Origin: a virus
DNA length: 64,000 nt
IMG/VR virus record: IMGVR_UViG_3300001097_000002
Coordinates: 32,887 to 96,886 of that record
Strand: one strand, 5' to 3'
In this document: positions 24,053 to 33,566 of the stretch, one piece after another
Numbering within the stretch: position 1 is the first letter of the stretch
Layout: every line of letters begins with the position of its first letter
Position numbers and translations under genes: made by a program
The notes under the pieces: generated by a model
Told to the model about the DNA's origin: nothing
The model's database searches: none
The model's input: the letters and a program-made list of their open reading frames with translations, nothing else

Positions 24053-24562
24053 TTGACAGTTAAAAGTGAAGAAAGGATTAGTGAAGTTACCGGTAAAAAT
24101 GTTGTTGATTATGTTGATAATGAAACGTTCACTGCTGCAATGCATGCATATGTTACCAGACAAAGTGAGCGTGAAGAAGCAGGTTTAACACGTGAAATGA
24201 TACCTGATTACATTGGTGCATGCATTCTAAAGATTGTTAACGGTTTAGGGTCACGTCCAAATTTCCGGAACTACACGTATCTTCCGGAAATGAAAGGTGA
24301 CGCTACGGTAGCAGCAGTAAAAGCAGTACATAAATTTGATATTGAGCGCTGCAAAACTGGTGCATTTGGCTTTATCACTTTCTGCGCTTGGCGCTTCATG
24401 GTAAACCGTATTAAGATTGAGCATAAACAGCAATCCATTAAAGAAAGCATGATTATTGACCCAACCTTTGAATTTTATGAAACTATGGGACATAATGATG
24501 ATGCTGTTAGTATCGACAAAGAAAACAGCATTGATACATACTTCCAAGGAAAAATGAGATAA
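24053..24562 (+). CDS. 55: Late transcription sigma factor, T4 gp55-like
   Basis: 169 residues from a TTG start with AGGT upstream. The block YIGACILKIVNGLGSRPNFR..EMKGDATVAAVKAVHKFD matches T4 gp55, the minimal sigma factor that directs host RNA polymerase to late promoters when aided by the sliding clamp (gp45, 31804) and gp33 (39970). FITFCAWRFMVNRI corresponds to the helix contacting promoter DNA. Its presence supports reading GTAAATA boxes as late promoters. Confidence 0.95.
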   Translation: MTVKSEERISEVTGKNVVDYVDNETFTAAMHAYVTRQSEREEAGLTREMIPDYIGACILKIVNGLGSRPNFRNYTYLPEMKGDATVAAVKAVHKFDIERCKTGAFGFITFCAWRFMVNRIKIEHKQQSIKESMIIDPTFEFYETMGHNDDAVSIDKENSIDTYFQGKMR

Positions 24563-24565
24563 ATT

Positions 24566-25279
24566 ATGAATACAAATAAAATTGAAAATAACTTACAGAA
24601 AATCAAGGCTATTACATTTATTAATTCAGTTATAGATATTAAATGCGTTATTGATTTAGAAGACGAGTGCGTATTAAGTTACACGCATAATATTAAATCA
24701 CCTATTAGAGATAGTAATTTTGGGCATAGTAAACTGTTAGCATATGAAGGCGCCATTGAGTTGTTTCACAAGCTATATGGTAATAATGTACCAGTTGAGA
24801 ATGAACGCGGTAATGACAGCGAATATGCAATGTCTGACTTAATTTATAATTTTATTGAAACTAATACGTTTGATGTTAAAAAATTAACATCTCTTATTAA
24901 CACCATATCAAGTAACCTGAACATTACAGGCGCGTTAAATCGCTTAGCAGGTGAGTTTATTCCTAAATTAATGGCGGGTCGTGCAACAGGTCATACACAT
25001 GCCATCAAACGCTTTATTGTCGATAACCCTAATTTACGAATAGGAGTTGTTGTAAGTGAGTATCAATTTAGAGATGATTTTAAAAAATATAAAAACGCAT
25101 ATATGATTAGAAAGTGTATTGCACCAATCGGTTTCGTTGATGATAGATTACACGGTGTTAAACTTGATTATATTATATATGATGTCATTGGTGATAATGG
25201 ACTTGACATTAATGCACTTCAACGTGTTTTATATGTAAACACTCACGATAATACTAGACTTGTTGGTTTAGGTAACTAA
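24566..25279 (+). CDS. Hypothetical protein with a P-loop-like motif, 237 residues
   Basis: The central motif LMAGRATGHTHAIKRFIV is followed by a hydrophobic strand (LRIGVVVSEY) and DYIIYDVIG, the order of Walker A, strand and Walker B in P-loop NTPases. The Lys of GK[ST] is replaced by His (GHT). Either a diverged, inactive or unusual NTPase. Directly downstream of gp55. Confidence 0.55.
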   Translation: MNTNKIENNLQKIKAITFINSVIDIKCVIDLEDECVLSYTHNIKSPIRDSNFGHSKLLAYEGAIELFHKLYGNNVPVENERGNDSEYAMSDLIYNFIETNTFDVKKLTSLINTISSNLNITGALNRLAGEFIPKLMAGRATGHTHAIKRFIVDNPNLRIGVVVSEYQFRDDFKKYKNAYMIRKCIAPIGFVDDRLHGVKLDYIIYDVIGDNGLDINALQRVLYVNTHDNTRLVGLGN

Positions 25280-25368
25280 ATTTATATAATTGGAGTTGTT
25301 ATGTTTGGTATTTCTATGTTACAATACAGTTTATAAAATTGCAGAATGGGAACTAAAGGTAATTTAAT

Positions 25369-25788
25369 ATGATGTGGACCTCTGGTGTTTTAGATATTTT
25401 TATAAAAACCGAATATTCATACTTAGTAAAAACAGGTATGCTTGAACATGCAATGTTTGAAGAAAATGAAAGGGATTGCCCATACTTGCTTGTTAATGAT
25501 GTCGATGCGTATATTGAAGAACTTATAGGTATTTGTAAATATAATGATTATGTTATTGGTATTATATGCAACAAATCGAGTGATTTTAAAAAATACAGTC
25601 GCATACCTCAGAGTTTTCGCGTATCAGAAAACAGTATACGTGGACGCTCACCAACACACTATATTGTTGACTTTGACTGTATAGATGCAAATATAAACAT
25701 TGCACACGATGCAATTATGCGCTCATGTAATTTTACAGACGCAAAATATTTTAAAACTAAATGTTTACTACCAAAAGAGATTGTATAA
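25369..25788 (+). CDS. Hypothetical protein, 139 residues
   Basis: MMWTSGVLDIFIKTEYSYLV.., alpha/beta pattern; AAGG 8 nt upstream. No family recognised. First of four compact genes up to 26772. Confidence 0.6.
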   Translation: MMWTSGVLDIFIKTEYSYLVKTGMLEHAMFEENERDCPYLLVNDVDAYIEELIGICKYNDYVIGIICNKSSDFKKYSRIPQSFRVSENSIRGRSPTHYIVDFDCIDANINIAHDAIMRSCNFTDAKYFKTKCLLPKEIV

Positions 25789-25789
25789 T

Positions 25790-26005
25790 ATGTTAGATAG
25801 CAATGATGACTTTGACTTCATCGTAAAACAACAGAAGCGCAAAAAGCAAAGTAAATCAACTTCTGCTCTATATGAAGTTACATATACGAAAAACGAATTG
25901 GATAACGTTTATGATGTACGCGCTAAAAATGAGGGTGAGGCATCACGTAAAGTAAAAAGTAAGTTTGGTAATGTATCAATATCAAATACAGTAGAAATTT
26001 CATAG
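25790..26005 (+). CDS. Hypothetical small basic protein, 71 residues
   Basis: ATG 25790 follows the previous stop by one base. Lys-rich N-terminus (KQQKRKKQSKS) and a predicted beta-hairpin domain (YEVTYTKNELDNVYDVRAKN). Perhaps nucleic-acid-binding; not demonstrated. Confidence 0.6.
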   Translation: MLDSNDDFDFIVKQQKRKKQSKSTSALYEVTYTKNELDNVYDVRAKNEGEASRKVKSKFGNVSISNTVEIS

Positions 26006-26181
26006 TGTTTGATTATGATTACGGTTTATTGTTGTTTACCATTACACTTCGTTGTAATGGAACAATTATTATTATTAGAGCGAAGTCAAAAAGTATACGC
26101 CTTGCTAGAATAGATATTTTAAAACGTTTTAGTAACGCTGAAGTTGTCGACATTAAATTCATCGAATACGTAAGGTATTAA
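26005..26181 (+). CDS. Small hypothetical protein, 58 residues
   Basis: GTG start overlaps the previous stop (TAGTG). MFDYDYGLLLFTITLRCNGT..; shares with the preceding protein the idea of a small beta domain with Arg/Lys-rich surface (IRAKSKSIRLARI). Overlap supports translation. Confidence 0.5.
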   Translation: MFDYDYGLLLFTITLRCNGTIIIIRAKSKSIRLARIDILKRFSNAEVVDIKFIEYVRY

Positions 26182-26184
26182 ATT

Positions 26185-26772
26185 ATGAACACTGCTAAGA
26201 AAATAGAATTACCTGACTTAATTAATATGGTAGAAAATGTTAGTTATACAATCCTACCTGATAGTACAATTACGGTATGTAAAATTACATTAAAAAGTGG
26301 CTTTAAAGCTATTGGTTATAGTGTAACAGTTAACGAAGCTGATTTTAATGAACAAACAGGTCAACAGGTTTCGTACGATAATGCAATTGACACGCTATGG
26401 GAACTTGAAGGTTATCACCGTATTGCCAAACAGTATGCTAGTGAACAAATAGATGAAGCTAACACTCACCTGTGGGAAAACAGCACACTTGGCGCTGATA
26501 TTGAGTATGCACAATTAGCACCACTTGCAGCCGATGTTATGTTGCAAGAAATTGTACAAGATAGAAAAGGTTACTTCGATTATTGTGACAAATATGCACC
26601 ATCAACTGATGCGAACAGTAACTATGTACTGCCAGAGCTTGGCGTAATTGAACAATATGTTAAAAAATCAAAAATGCCTGATTGTATAATGAACATATTA
26701 AAAGCAAATAAATTAACAGTTAGGGGTAGATACAAACAGACTAATCTTAAAGCACCTCACAGAGATAATTAA
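26185..26772 (+). CDS. N4 gp49 / Sf6 gene 66 family protein
   Basis: 195 residues. The N-terminal pattern TVCKITLKSGFKAIGYSVTV..NEADF..YDNAIDTLWELEGY matches the small phage protein family named after N4 gp49 and Sf6 gene 66, whose role is unknown. The C-terminal 100 residues are extra and unrecognised. It ends a run of overlapping rightward genes. Confidence 0.75.
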   Translation: MNTAKKIELPDLINMVENVSYTILPDSTITVCKITLKSGFKAIGYSVTVNEADFNEQTGQQVSYDNAIDTLWELEGYHRIAKQYASEQIDEANTHLWENSTLGADIEYAQLAPLAADVMLQEIVQDRKGYFDYCDKYAPSTDANSNYVLPELGVIEQYVKKSKMPDCIMNILKANKLTVRGRYKQTNLKAPHRDN

Positions 26773-26910
26773 AACATAAGAATTATACTTGGAACAGCAA
26801 AACACTCCATATCATAGACGTAGGTGTTAATTTAAATTCGCATTCATTGGTTGTTATATGTTATACTAAAACAATAGCAAAGACATAACAGCAGTTATAT
26901 TAGCTGATAT

Positions 26911-26938
26911 TTGAATACAAATAGTAAATATGTATAAT
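26911..26938 (+). promoter_or_regulatory. Promoter region: sigma70-type with overlapping late-type box
   Basis: TTGAAT (26911-26916), 16-nt spacer, TATAAT (26933-26938). A GTAAATA box (26924-26930) lies inside the spacer. Either or both may drive the gene at 26985. The rest of 26773-26984 holds no gene. Confidence 0.5.
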
Positions 26939-26984
26939 GCGTCCTTGCTTAATAGGATTCAACAATTAATTAAGGAGTAAAAAA

Positions 26985-27665
26985 ATGAGCGGTTTTAGAC
27001 AATACCTAAGGGAAAATGCAGACAACAATGAACAGTCACTTAACGAATCATCAATTACAAGATTTTTAAGACACTTCCAAAAATATGATGCTGCTATTAT
27101 TACAGCTTTCCGCGATGGTTTTACAAAACGCGAAAACAAAGCGCGTAATAAAGAGTTATTCTCAGCACTTTATGCGGCTGGCTACTCAATTACTCGAGTG
27201 GATGGTAGCTACATTGAGAACTTTGATACTAAAGACGCTGTCACAGTAGCAGAAGAATCTTACGTTGTTGTCAACTACAAAGAAAAATCAAACTTTCATG
27301 CCACTATCAAAAAACTTGGTATCAAATACGAACAGGATAGTGTATTACTTATCCACAGTGGTGATAAACCGTCTGCCGAATTATTTGGCACTAACAGAGA
27401 TTCAGTCTGGCCTGCGTACGGTACAGGTGAAAAGACTGGTAAATTATCATTATCAAGTGGAAATCAATTCTTTACGCGCCTACGTAACAAAGAATTTGCG
27501 TTTCTGACTGATGAAGACAAAGAGGAAAAGCGCAAGCGTAATAACGGAAAGGTTAATGAAAACAATTATATTGATGTAGGCGATATTGCACCAACTTCAC
27601 GTCTAAGTAAACAAGGTTGTGTTACAGTAGGCAATCGCATTTTAAGCGAATTAGGTCAAATTTAA
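26985..27665 (+). CDS. Putative internal head protein, 226 residues
   Basis: MSGFRQYLRENADNNEQSLNE-S: F-x-x-Y-L signal, Asn-rich linker and a gp21-type site after Glu21. The body (IITAFRDGFTKRENKARNKE, SALYAAGYSITRVDGSYIEN, a final CVTVGNRIL) resembles a protein type seen in other phages but of unknown function. Strong ribosome site (AAGGAG). Followed by a terminator at 27688-27713. Confidence 0.75.
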   Translation: MSGFRQYLRENADNNEQSLNESSITRFLRHFQKYDAAIITAFRDGFTKRENKARNKELFSALYAAGYSITRVDGSYIENFDTKDAVTVAEESYVVVNYKEKSNFHATIKKLGIKYEQDSVLLIHSGDKPSAELFGTNRDSVWPAYGTGEKTGKLSLSSGNQFFTRLRNKEFAFLTDEDKEEKRKRNNGKVNENNYIDVGDIAPTSRLSKQGCVTVGNRILSELGQI

Positions 27666-27687
27666 TCTATTAAGAAGTATATGTTTA

Positions 27688-27713
27688 AGAGCCTCATTTA
27701 TTGGGGCTTTTTT
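27688..27713 (+). terminator. Rho-independent terminator
   Basis: Stem AGCCTC/GGGGCT (one wobble pair) followed by six T. Confidence 0.65.
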
Positions 27714-27717
27714 GCGC

Positions 27718-27746
27718 TTGTAATTATACGATAATTGTTATATAAT
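27718..27746 (+). promoter_or_regulatory. Sigma70-type promoter
   Basis: TTGTAA (27718-27723), 17-nt spacer, TATAAT (27741-27746), upstream of the gene at 27771 and the gp47/gp46 operon. Confidence 0.6.
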
Positions 27747-27770
27747 AATTACTAATCAATTGGAGATGCT

Positions 27771-28076
27771 ATGAACAAACTTAAACTTATTAATAAAAAT
27801 AACGGTATAGAAGTAGATGATATTGGAATTATCAGTTTTTTCTTTACTGACAATAAAATACTAAGCATGTCAATTAATATTATAGATAATAAAATTAGTA
27901 CTGACATGCTCCATCAAGCCCATGCTGATTATTCGGGAATTCTACACGCGGTTATCGATAAACTAAACAGTGAGGTATTATCAGTCATGGTTGAAGATTG
28001 CAACCTGGAAAATAATGCGGATGATTATTACCAAGCGGTTAATGCAATCAAAAAGTATTGTGCGGAGTCGTTATGA
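27771..28076 (+). CDS. Hypothetical protein, 101 residues
   Basis: MNKLKLINKNNGIEVDDIGI.., acidic, no recognised domain. GGAG 5 nt upstream. First gene of the recombination operon. A 20-codon ORF (28073-28135) lies between it and gp47; I do not call it a gene. Confidence 0.6.
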   Translation: MNKLKLINKNNGIEVDDIGIISFFFTDNKILSMSINIIDNKISTDMLHQAHADYSGILHAVIDKLNSEVLSVMVEDCNLENNADDYYQAVNAIKKYCAESL

Positions 28077-28137
28077 CACCTGTGCCAGTATCAGATATAC
28101 GCTCATTCAATAATTGTAAACAAAAAGGAAAATAAAT

Positions 28138-29190
28138 ATGTTGATAGGTATTATAACCGATATTCATCTGGATTGCAGAGGTGGTAGTCAATACTTTTTA
28201 GACCAATATAAAAAGTTCTTTGATGAACAGTTCTTTCCATATTTAAAAGAACATAACATAACAACTGTTTTAATAGGTGGTGACACGTGGGAAAGCCGCA
28301 AGCACATTAACGTTAACACTATGTATCATGCCAAGCGTATGTTTTTTAGTCGTTTAAAGGAAAATAACATTGAGACCATTAGTATACTTGGCAACCACGA
28401 TGTTGTGTACAAAAATACAAATCAAGTTCATAGTATGGAGTTTGTTGAAGATACTTATAGTAATTTTCGCACTATTTATGATAGCGATGTTGTGGATTTT
28501 GATGGGTGTGCAATTGGTCTTATTTCTTGGATAAACAAAGAAAACTTTGATGAACGCTTAAAATTTATTGAGACTGCTAAATGTGACTACTTGTTAGGTC
28601 ACTTTGAAATTAATGGTTTTGAAATGTCAAAAGGACATCCTTGCGAGAATGGTTTAAAGGCAAGTGTGTTTAAAAATTATACTGAAGTGTGGAGTGGTCA
28701 TTTCCATATTAGAAGTAAGATTGATAATATTCGTTATTTAGGAAACCCATTCCAAACTACTCGTGGCGATATCGGTTACTCACGTGGCTTCCATGTTTTT
28801 GATACTGATGCGCGTGAACTGACTTTTATTGAGAATGAATTTAACATTTACGAAGCCGTATATTTTAATGATGATATCAATATAAAAGAATATGATTTTG
28901 ACAAGTATACTAATAAAATTGTTATAGTGTATGTGGATAATTTACTTAACGCCAATACTGACTTGCTTAATATTTTTATTGACAAACTCAACCACATATG
29001 CCACAAGGTTGAAGTAGAAGAAACTAGTCGTATGCAAGTTGATAACATTGCGGTAGATGATGCTGATGTTAAGTCGCACACAGAAATCATTGCTGATTAT
29101 ATTGATGGTGTTATGGACGATGACGCTCAAAACAGTAAGGTTAAACAGATTATGATTGAACGTTATAATGAATGTATTAACGAGAGTTAA
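28138..29190 (+). CDS. 47: Recombination endonuclease subunit gp47 (Mre11-like)
   Basis: 350 residues with all Mre11-type phosphoesterase motifs: TDIHLD, GGDTWE, LGNHD, a GHFEI block and SGHFHIR. With gp46 it forms the nuclease complex that resects DNA ends for UvsX-dependent recombination and helps degrade host DNA in T4. Starts at ATG 28138 behind AAAGGAAA. Confidence 0.95.
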   Translation: MLIGIITDIHLDCRGGSQYFLDQYKKFFDEQFFPYLKEHNITTVLIGGDTWESRKHINVNTMYHAKRMFFSRLKENNIETISILGNHDVVYKNTNQVHSMEFVEDTYSNFRTIYDSDVVDFDGCAIGLISWINKENFDERLKFIETAKCDYLLGHFEINGFEMSKGHPCENGLKASVFKNYTEVWSGHFHIRSKIDNIRYLGNPFQTTRGDIGYSRGFHVFDTDARELTFIENEFNIYEAVYFNDDINIKEYDFDKYTNKIVIVYVDNLLNANTDLLNIFIDKLNHICHKVEVEETSRMQVDNIAVDDADVKSHTEIIADYIDGVMDDDAQNSKVKQIMIERYNECINES

Positions 29191-29230
29191 AGTGTGTTAT
29201 TATGCATATATAAATTAAAGGATGTGAAGT

Positions 29231-29578
29231 ATGTTTGAATTAATAAAAAAGTTTATGAACGCGCTAGGTAAAGACAAGAAAGCTCATATTCTAAAATGCG
29301 TAGAAGATGGCGATGACGATGATAGAGAAGTTAAACTTTTTATTGCGTCGGTTTGTGAACACTTAAAAATTAACCGTTTTGATACAGGTATACAAAAAAT
29401 AATTAGAAACAATATCAGTAAACTATCTACTCACAAACCAGTAGTTACTAAGGTAAAAGTAGCTACCACGAAACCTAAACCTAAGACGATACCGCATACT
29501 GCTACCACATCAACTGATAAAATACATAACAAGTCATTTGACGATAGTGGTACAAGGAAATCATTTTTTAACCTTTAA
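29231..29578 (+). CDS. Hypothetical protein, 115 residues
   Basis: Helical N-terminal 60 residues and a long Lys/Thr/Pro-rich, probably disordered tail (KVATTKPKPKTIPHT). Lies between gp47 and gp46. No family recognised. Confidence 0.6.
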   Translation: MFELIKKFMNALGKDKKAHILKCVEDGDDDDREVKLFIASVCEHLKINRFDTGIQKIIRNNISKLSTHKPVVTKVKVATTKPKPKTIPHTATTSTDKIHNKSFDDSGTRKSFFNL

Positions 29579-29589
29579 GGTATATTATT

Positions 29590-29841
29590 ATGAACAATCT
29601 TAGTGGTCGTGATAAAATTTATAATATATTAACAGTCGTAATTGTTGAGCATCTCAATGTTTTTGCAAGTTTAGATTGGATGTTAGAATGTAGTTTAGAT
29701 GAATTACGAGGTGGAGCAGAAGCTAATTTACTAGTAACCAAGGCAATTGAGAGGTTTACACATGATAAAGCTTCGTATGATGGGTATAGAGATGATATAC
29801 TATTAATGATACCAGACATAATTGAGAAGGTTAACAAATGA
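29590..29841 (+). CDS. Hypothetical helical protein, 83 residues
   Basis: MNNLSGRDKIYNILTVVIVE.., helical, ends overlapping the gp46 start by 4 nt (ATGA), so it is coupled to gp46. In T4 small genes also separate 47 and 46. Confidence 0.6.
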   Translation: MNNLSGRDKIYNILTVVIVEHLNVFASLDWMLECSLDELRGGAEANLLVTKAIERFTHDKASYDGYRDDILLMIPDIIEKVNK

Positions 29842-31550
29842 AGAAGTTAGAATTACAAAAAGTACGTTGGAAAAACTTCTTATCATATGGTGAGACGTGG
29901 AGTGAAATAGAATTTACTAGTCATAGATTTACAATTATAAACTCACCAAATGGTTTTGGAAAATCATCATTTATCGAAGCGACTTGTTTTGCATTGTTTG
30001 GTAAGACTATACGTAAAGTTCCAAAGTCAAATCTAGTCAATACTAAAAATCAAAAAGGTACATTAGTTGAATTAAAGTTTATTAGTAATGATAAAACATA
30101 TTTAGTTAGGCGCGGTATCAAACCAGCTAAGTTTGAAATATACGAAGATAAGACATTAATAGCGCAAGACGCAAGTGTACGTGAATACCAGGAAAAACTT
30201 GATGCCATCATCGGTATTGACTATAACACTTTTATTCAAACTGTTATTATCAGTAAGACAAAATATGTACCATTTATGAAGCTAGATGCTGCCTCACGTA
30301 GAGAGTTCGTTGAGAACTTACTAACATTAACAGTGTTTGGTAACATGAATAAAAAACAAAAACTAATAATGTCAACTTTAAAAGAACAGTTGCAAACACT
30401 CAAAAGCCAATATAGTATAAATAAAAATAATATTGAGCAAGCAGAAAATAACGTTAAAAGTATCAATGAACTGTTACAACAGAACCTAACCGAAAAACGC
30501 GACTATATTAACAATCGTATTGATGAACTAAAAGATACTAATGCAGAAATAAAAGAATCAGCTAAAAAATTAAAAGATACATTGTACGTTGATGAAGATG
30601 ATACAATTAACGTATGGGACGCAACGCAACGTTCAATTGTCGATTTAGTAGGTGAGGTAAAACATAGAGAACTTGTGTTAACAAAACTTAAAAATTCTTC
30701 TGATACGTGTGGCTCGTGTGGTCAGGAATTAACAGATGCGCATGTTGAGCACACGAATAAAAATATACGTGAGGAAGAGGATGACTTAGAAACGTGTAAC
30801 ATTAAATTGAAACGTGACCGCGAGCTATTATTAAAATTGCAACCTAAGTTTGATTTAATTATAGGAAACACTGAAACAGAACACGAAATAAAAAACATGG
30901 TACAAAAAATTAAAGGTAACATTAAGCAAATAGAAAATATTGAGCGTGAACGCGACAGTATTGTATTTGATGATAGTAATGATAAACTTGATGCCGCCAA
31001 AGAAAAGTTAATGCAATTCAGAAATGATTATGCTACAATAACGCAAGAACTTAAGGGTTGCAAAGAAGAGTACGAATATAATGCTATCGTTTATGATATG
31101 CTGAAGGATGGTGGTATTAAAGCTAGTATCATTGATAAAAGTATTCCACTTATTAACAGCGTTATCAATAAAAATCTTAGTAAGTTTGGCTTCTTTGTGC
31201 ACTTCCAGCTTGATGCAGAATTTAACGAAACTATTAAACAACGTGGTATAGACGTGTTAACATATGATAGTTTTAGTGAAGGCGAGAAGCTTAGGATGGA
31301 TATGGCAATACTGTTAGCGTGGCGTGAGGTTGCTCAACTACAGAATAACCTATCGTGTAACGTGCTATTGTTCGATGAAATGACGGACGCCAGTATGGAT
31401 TTTGAGGGTAGTGAAATTTTAGGTAGCTTGCTTAGTGAATTAGATAATACACACGTATTTGTTATTACGCATAGTCCTGAGAAATTGCAAACATATGCTG
31501 ATGGCGCAATACATATTAAAAAGGAGAATGGCTATAGTAAAATAAGTTAA
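29838..31550 (+). CDS. 46: Recombination endonuclease subunit gp46 (Rad50-like)
   Basis: 570 residues: Walker A NSPNGFGKSS (35-44), coiled-coil arms, a zinc-hook CGSC (291-294) at their apex, the ABC signature FSEGEKLRMDM and Walker B VLLFDEMTD, then THSPEKL. It is the ATPase partner of gp47. Confidence 0.95.
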   Translation: MKKLELQKVRWKNFLSYGETWSEIEFTSHRFTIINSPNGFGKSSFIEATCFALFGKTIRKVPKSNLVNTKNQKGTLVELKFISNDKTYLVRRGIKPAKFEIYEDKTLIAQDASVREYQEKLDAIIGIDYNTFIQTVIISKTKYVPFMKLDAASRREFVENLLTLTVFGNMNKKQKLIMSTLKEQLQTLKSQYSINKNNIEQAENNVKSINELLQQNLTEKRDYINNRIDELKDTNAEIKESAKKLKDTLYVDEDDTINVWDATQRSIVDLVGEVKHRELVLTKLKNSSDTCGSCGQELTDAHVEHTNKNIREEEDDLETCNIKLKRDRELLLKLQPKFDLIIGNTETEHEIKNMVQKIKGNIKQIENIERERDSIVFDDSNDKLDAAKEKLMQFRNDYATITQELKGCKEEYEYNAIVYDMLKDGGIKASIIDKSIPLINSVINKNLSKFGFFVHFQLDAEFNETIKQRGIDVLTYDSFSEGEKLRMDMAILLAWREVAQLQNNLSCNVLLFDEMTDASMDFEGSEILGSLLSELDNTHVFVITHSPEKLQTYADGAIHIKKENGYSKIS

Positions 31551-31589
31551 TCTATGCTATACTTTATTCTTAAACAACAGAGATAATAT

Positions 31590-31760
31590 ATGACTGAACA
31601 AAGCTGTAAAGATGATGTATCATGTGGCGACCATTGCACAGAGGGTTTATTTTATGATTTAGACGCATTACAAGATATTTTGGATGGTGAGTTTTATACT
31701 GTGCCACCTGGATTAAGCCGTGAAGAAACACGTTACTGGCTGTTAAGTAGTCATGAATAG
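31590..31760 (+). CDS. Small hypothetical protein, 56 residues
   Basis: MTEQSCKDDVSCGDHCTEGL.. contains three Cys and one His close together (C6, C12, H15, C16), possibly a metal site. The C-terminus is PPGLSREETRYWLL. Its position between gp46 and gp45 and compact spacing support it. Confidence 0.55.
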   Translation: MTEQSCKDDVSCGDHCTEGLFYDLDALQDILDGEFYTVPPGLSREETRYWLLSSHE

Positions 31761-31803
31761 TAAGCAAATAAAACACAATTTAATAATGTTATAGGAATGT
31801 ATT

Positions 31804-32469
31804 ATGAAAGAGAGAACTATTGAGATTTTAAAATACTTCAGTGAAATCAACAAGAAGATGCTATTTGTTGAAGGTACTGAACTTTGTATATCTAACGTTG
31901 AAGGTAGTGTGCTTGCACATGCTGTATTACCTGAGCGTATGAATAAGAACTTCGCGTTCTATGATGTTACAGAATTCTTAGGTACGTTTAATTTGTTTGA
32001 AACACCTGATATCACGTTTGATGAAGATTATCTTACTATTGTTGATAGCAAAAATAAGAACAAAGTAAAATACTATTACAGTTCATCACTTGGTATCATC
32101 AACGTATACAATACGGATATCAAAAGCAAAACTGGTGCTGAACTAGCTAAATTTACACTAGAGAAAGGTGCGCTTGATACTGGTAAGAAAGCAAGTTCTA
32201 TATTAGGTCTTAATGACTTTATGCTTACTGTTAATGGTGTTAAACTGTTAAACTTAGAAGCAAACAACCACGGAAACGAGTTTGATTTAGAAGTTAAAGA
32301 CTTAGAAATTATTGACAAAGATGGTATTAACGAATCCGAGCGTGTTCTCATTTTTAAAGAACTAACCTTTATCCCAGACACTTATTATGTTACCTTCTAT
32401 GATAACTTAGTATCGTTTAAATCAGCCAATGGTGATGTTATCTATTACATTATGTATGTTGATGTTTAA
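31804..32469 (+). CDS. 45: Sliding clamp gp45
   Basis: 221 residues, the length of T4 gp45, with matching pattern: ERTIEILKYFSEINK at the start, VLPERMNKNFAFYD, VKYYYSSSLGII, and a beta-strand end VSFKSANGDVIYYIM. A ring-forming processivity factor for the polymerase and a co-activator of late transcription. Followed by its loader gp44. Confidence 0.95.
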   Translation: MKERTIEILKYFSEINKKMLFVEGTELCISNVEGSVLAHAVLPERMNKNFAFYDVTEFLGTFNLFETPDITFDEDYLTIVDSKNKNKVKYYYSSSLGIINVYNTDIKSKTGAELAKFTLEKGALDTGKKASSILGLNDFMLTVNGVKLLNLEANNHGNEFDLEVKDLEIIDKDGINESERVLIFKELTFIPDTYYVTFYDNLVSFKSANGDVIYYIMYVDV

Positions 32470-32528
32470 TCAGTAAGAATATAACTACCGTAGTATTTTA
32501 AATTATATCATTATATATAGAGGATTTT

Positions 32529-33473
32529 ATGGAAAAGCAAGAAAGCTATTTATGGGTAGAACGTTACAAGCCACACTCAATCTCTGAATGTATTTTACCG
32601 AATCGCATTAAAGATTCGCTAAGTGATTTTGTTGAAAGTGGCGAAATAAAAAACTACATTGCTGTTGGACCTGCTGGTTGTGGTAAGACTAGTAGTGCAA
32701 TGGCGTTATTAGAACAAATGGACGTACAGTACTTGTTTATTAACGCAAGTTCTGAAGGTAGCATCGACACTATCCGTAATAAGGTTACACGTTTCGCAAC
32801 CACTAAAAGTATTTTAAGCACTTACAAAGTGGTTGTGCTGGATGAGTGTGATTATCTTTCGATGAACGCACAAGCCGCATTACGTGGTATTATGGAACAG
32901 TTCTACCAAAACTGTCGCTTTATTCTAACTGCTAACTTTGGCAATCGCGTATTGGAGCCGTTAAAATCGCGTGCACCTGTGGTTGATTTTAGTTTTAGTA
33001 AAGCAGAAAAGAAAGATATGATGAAGGTTTTTCTACCACGCATTGCGGGTATTTTGGACGACAATAACGTCACATATGATAAGAAAGAACTTGTCAAATT
33101 CTGCGTAACAACATTTCCGGACTTTAGACGCACACTCAACCTATTACAACGTGCATCTGTTAATGGTGTTTTAGATTTTGCGTTGGCTAGTAGCGTAACT
33201 GATGAAACTATTACAGAACTATGTCGTTACATTACAGGTTTAGATTTTGATAATATGAGTAAGTGGGTTGCTGAGAACGTTGATAATGACGGTCATATTG
33301 TTAGACGTGCATTATATGATAAGCTTAAGCCTGTACTAACTGACGAATCAATACCTGCGCTTATCATGATTTTAAATGACTTTGACCGTTATGAGGTGCA
33401 AGTTAAAGACTTAGAAATCCATATGAAGGCGATGTGTATTACTATTATGCAAGAATGTGAATTTGCAGCATAG
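32529..33473 (+). CDS. 44: Clamp loader large subunit gp44
   Basis: 314 residues, AAA+ ATPase: WVERYKPHSI N-terminus, Walker A VGPAGCGKTSS (46-56), Walker B VVLDECDYLS, sensor and arginine region LEPLKSRAPVVDF. It loads gp45 together with gp62. Confidence 0.95.
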   Translation: MEKQESYLWVERYKPHSISECILPNRIKDSLSDFVESGEIKNYIAVGPAGCGKTSSAMALLEQMDVQYLFINASSEGSIDTIRNKVTRFATTKSILSTYKVVVLDECDYLSMNAQAALRGIMEQFYQNCRFILTANFGNRVLEPLKSRAPVVDFSFSKAEKKDMMKVFLPRIAGILDDNNVTYDKKELVKFCVTTFPDFRRTLNLLQRASVNGVLDFALASSVTDETITELCRYITGLDFDNMSKWVAENVDNDGHIVRRALYDKLKPVLTDESIPALIMILNDFDRYEVQVKDLEIHMKAMCITIMQECEFAA

Positions 33474-33566
33474 GTATTAACACTAGACATCAAACTTAAA
33501 ATATTGTATACTATAGAAGTAATGATACGTTTATTGTTACTTCTATTTTTATTTATGGGGATTATT

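Noticed and set aside
28073-28135. 20-codon ORF between 27771-28076 and gp47
   Set aside because: Too short to judge and no conserved features; it probably reflects spacing before the gp47 ribosome site.
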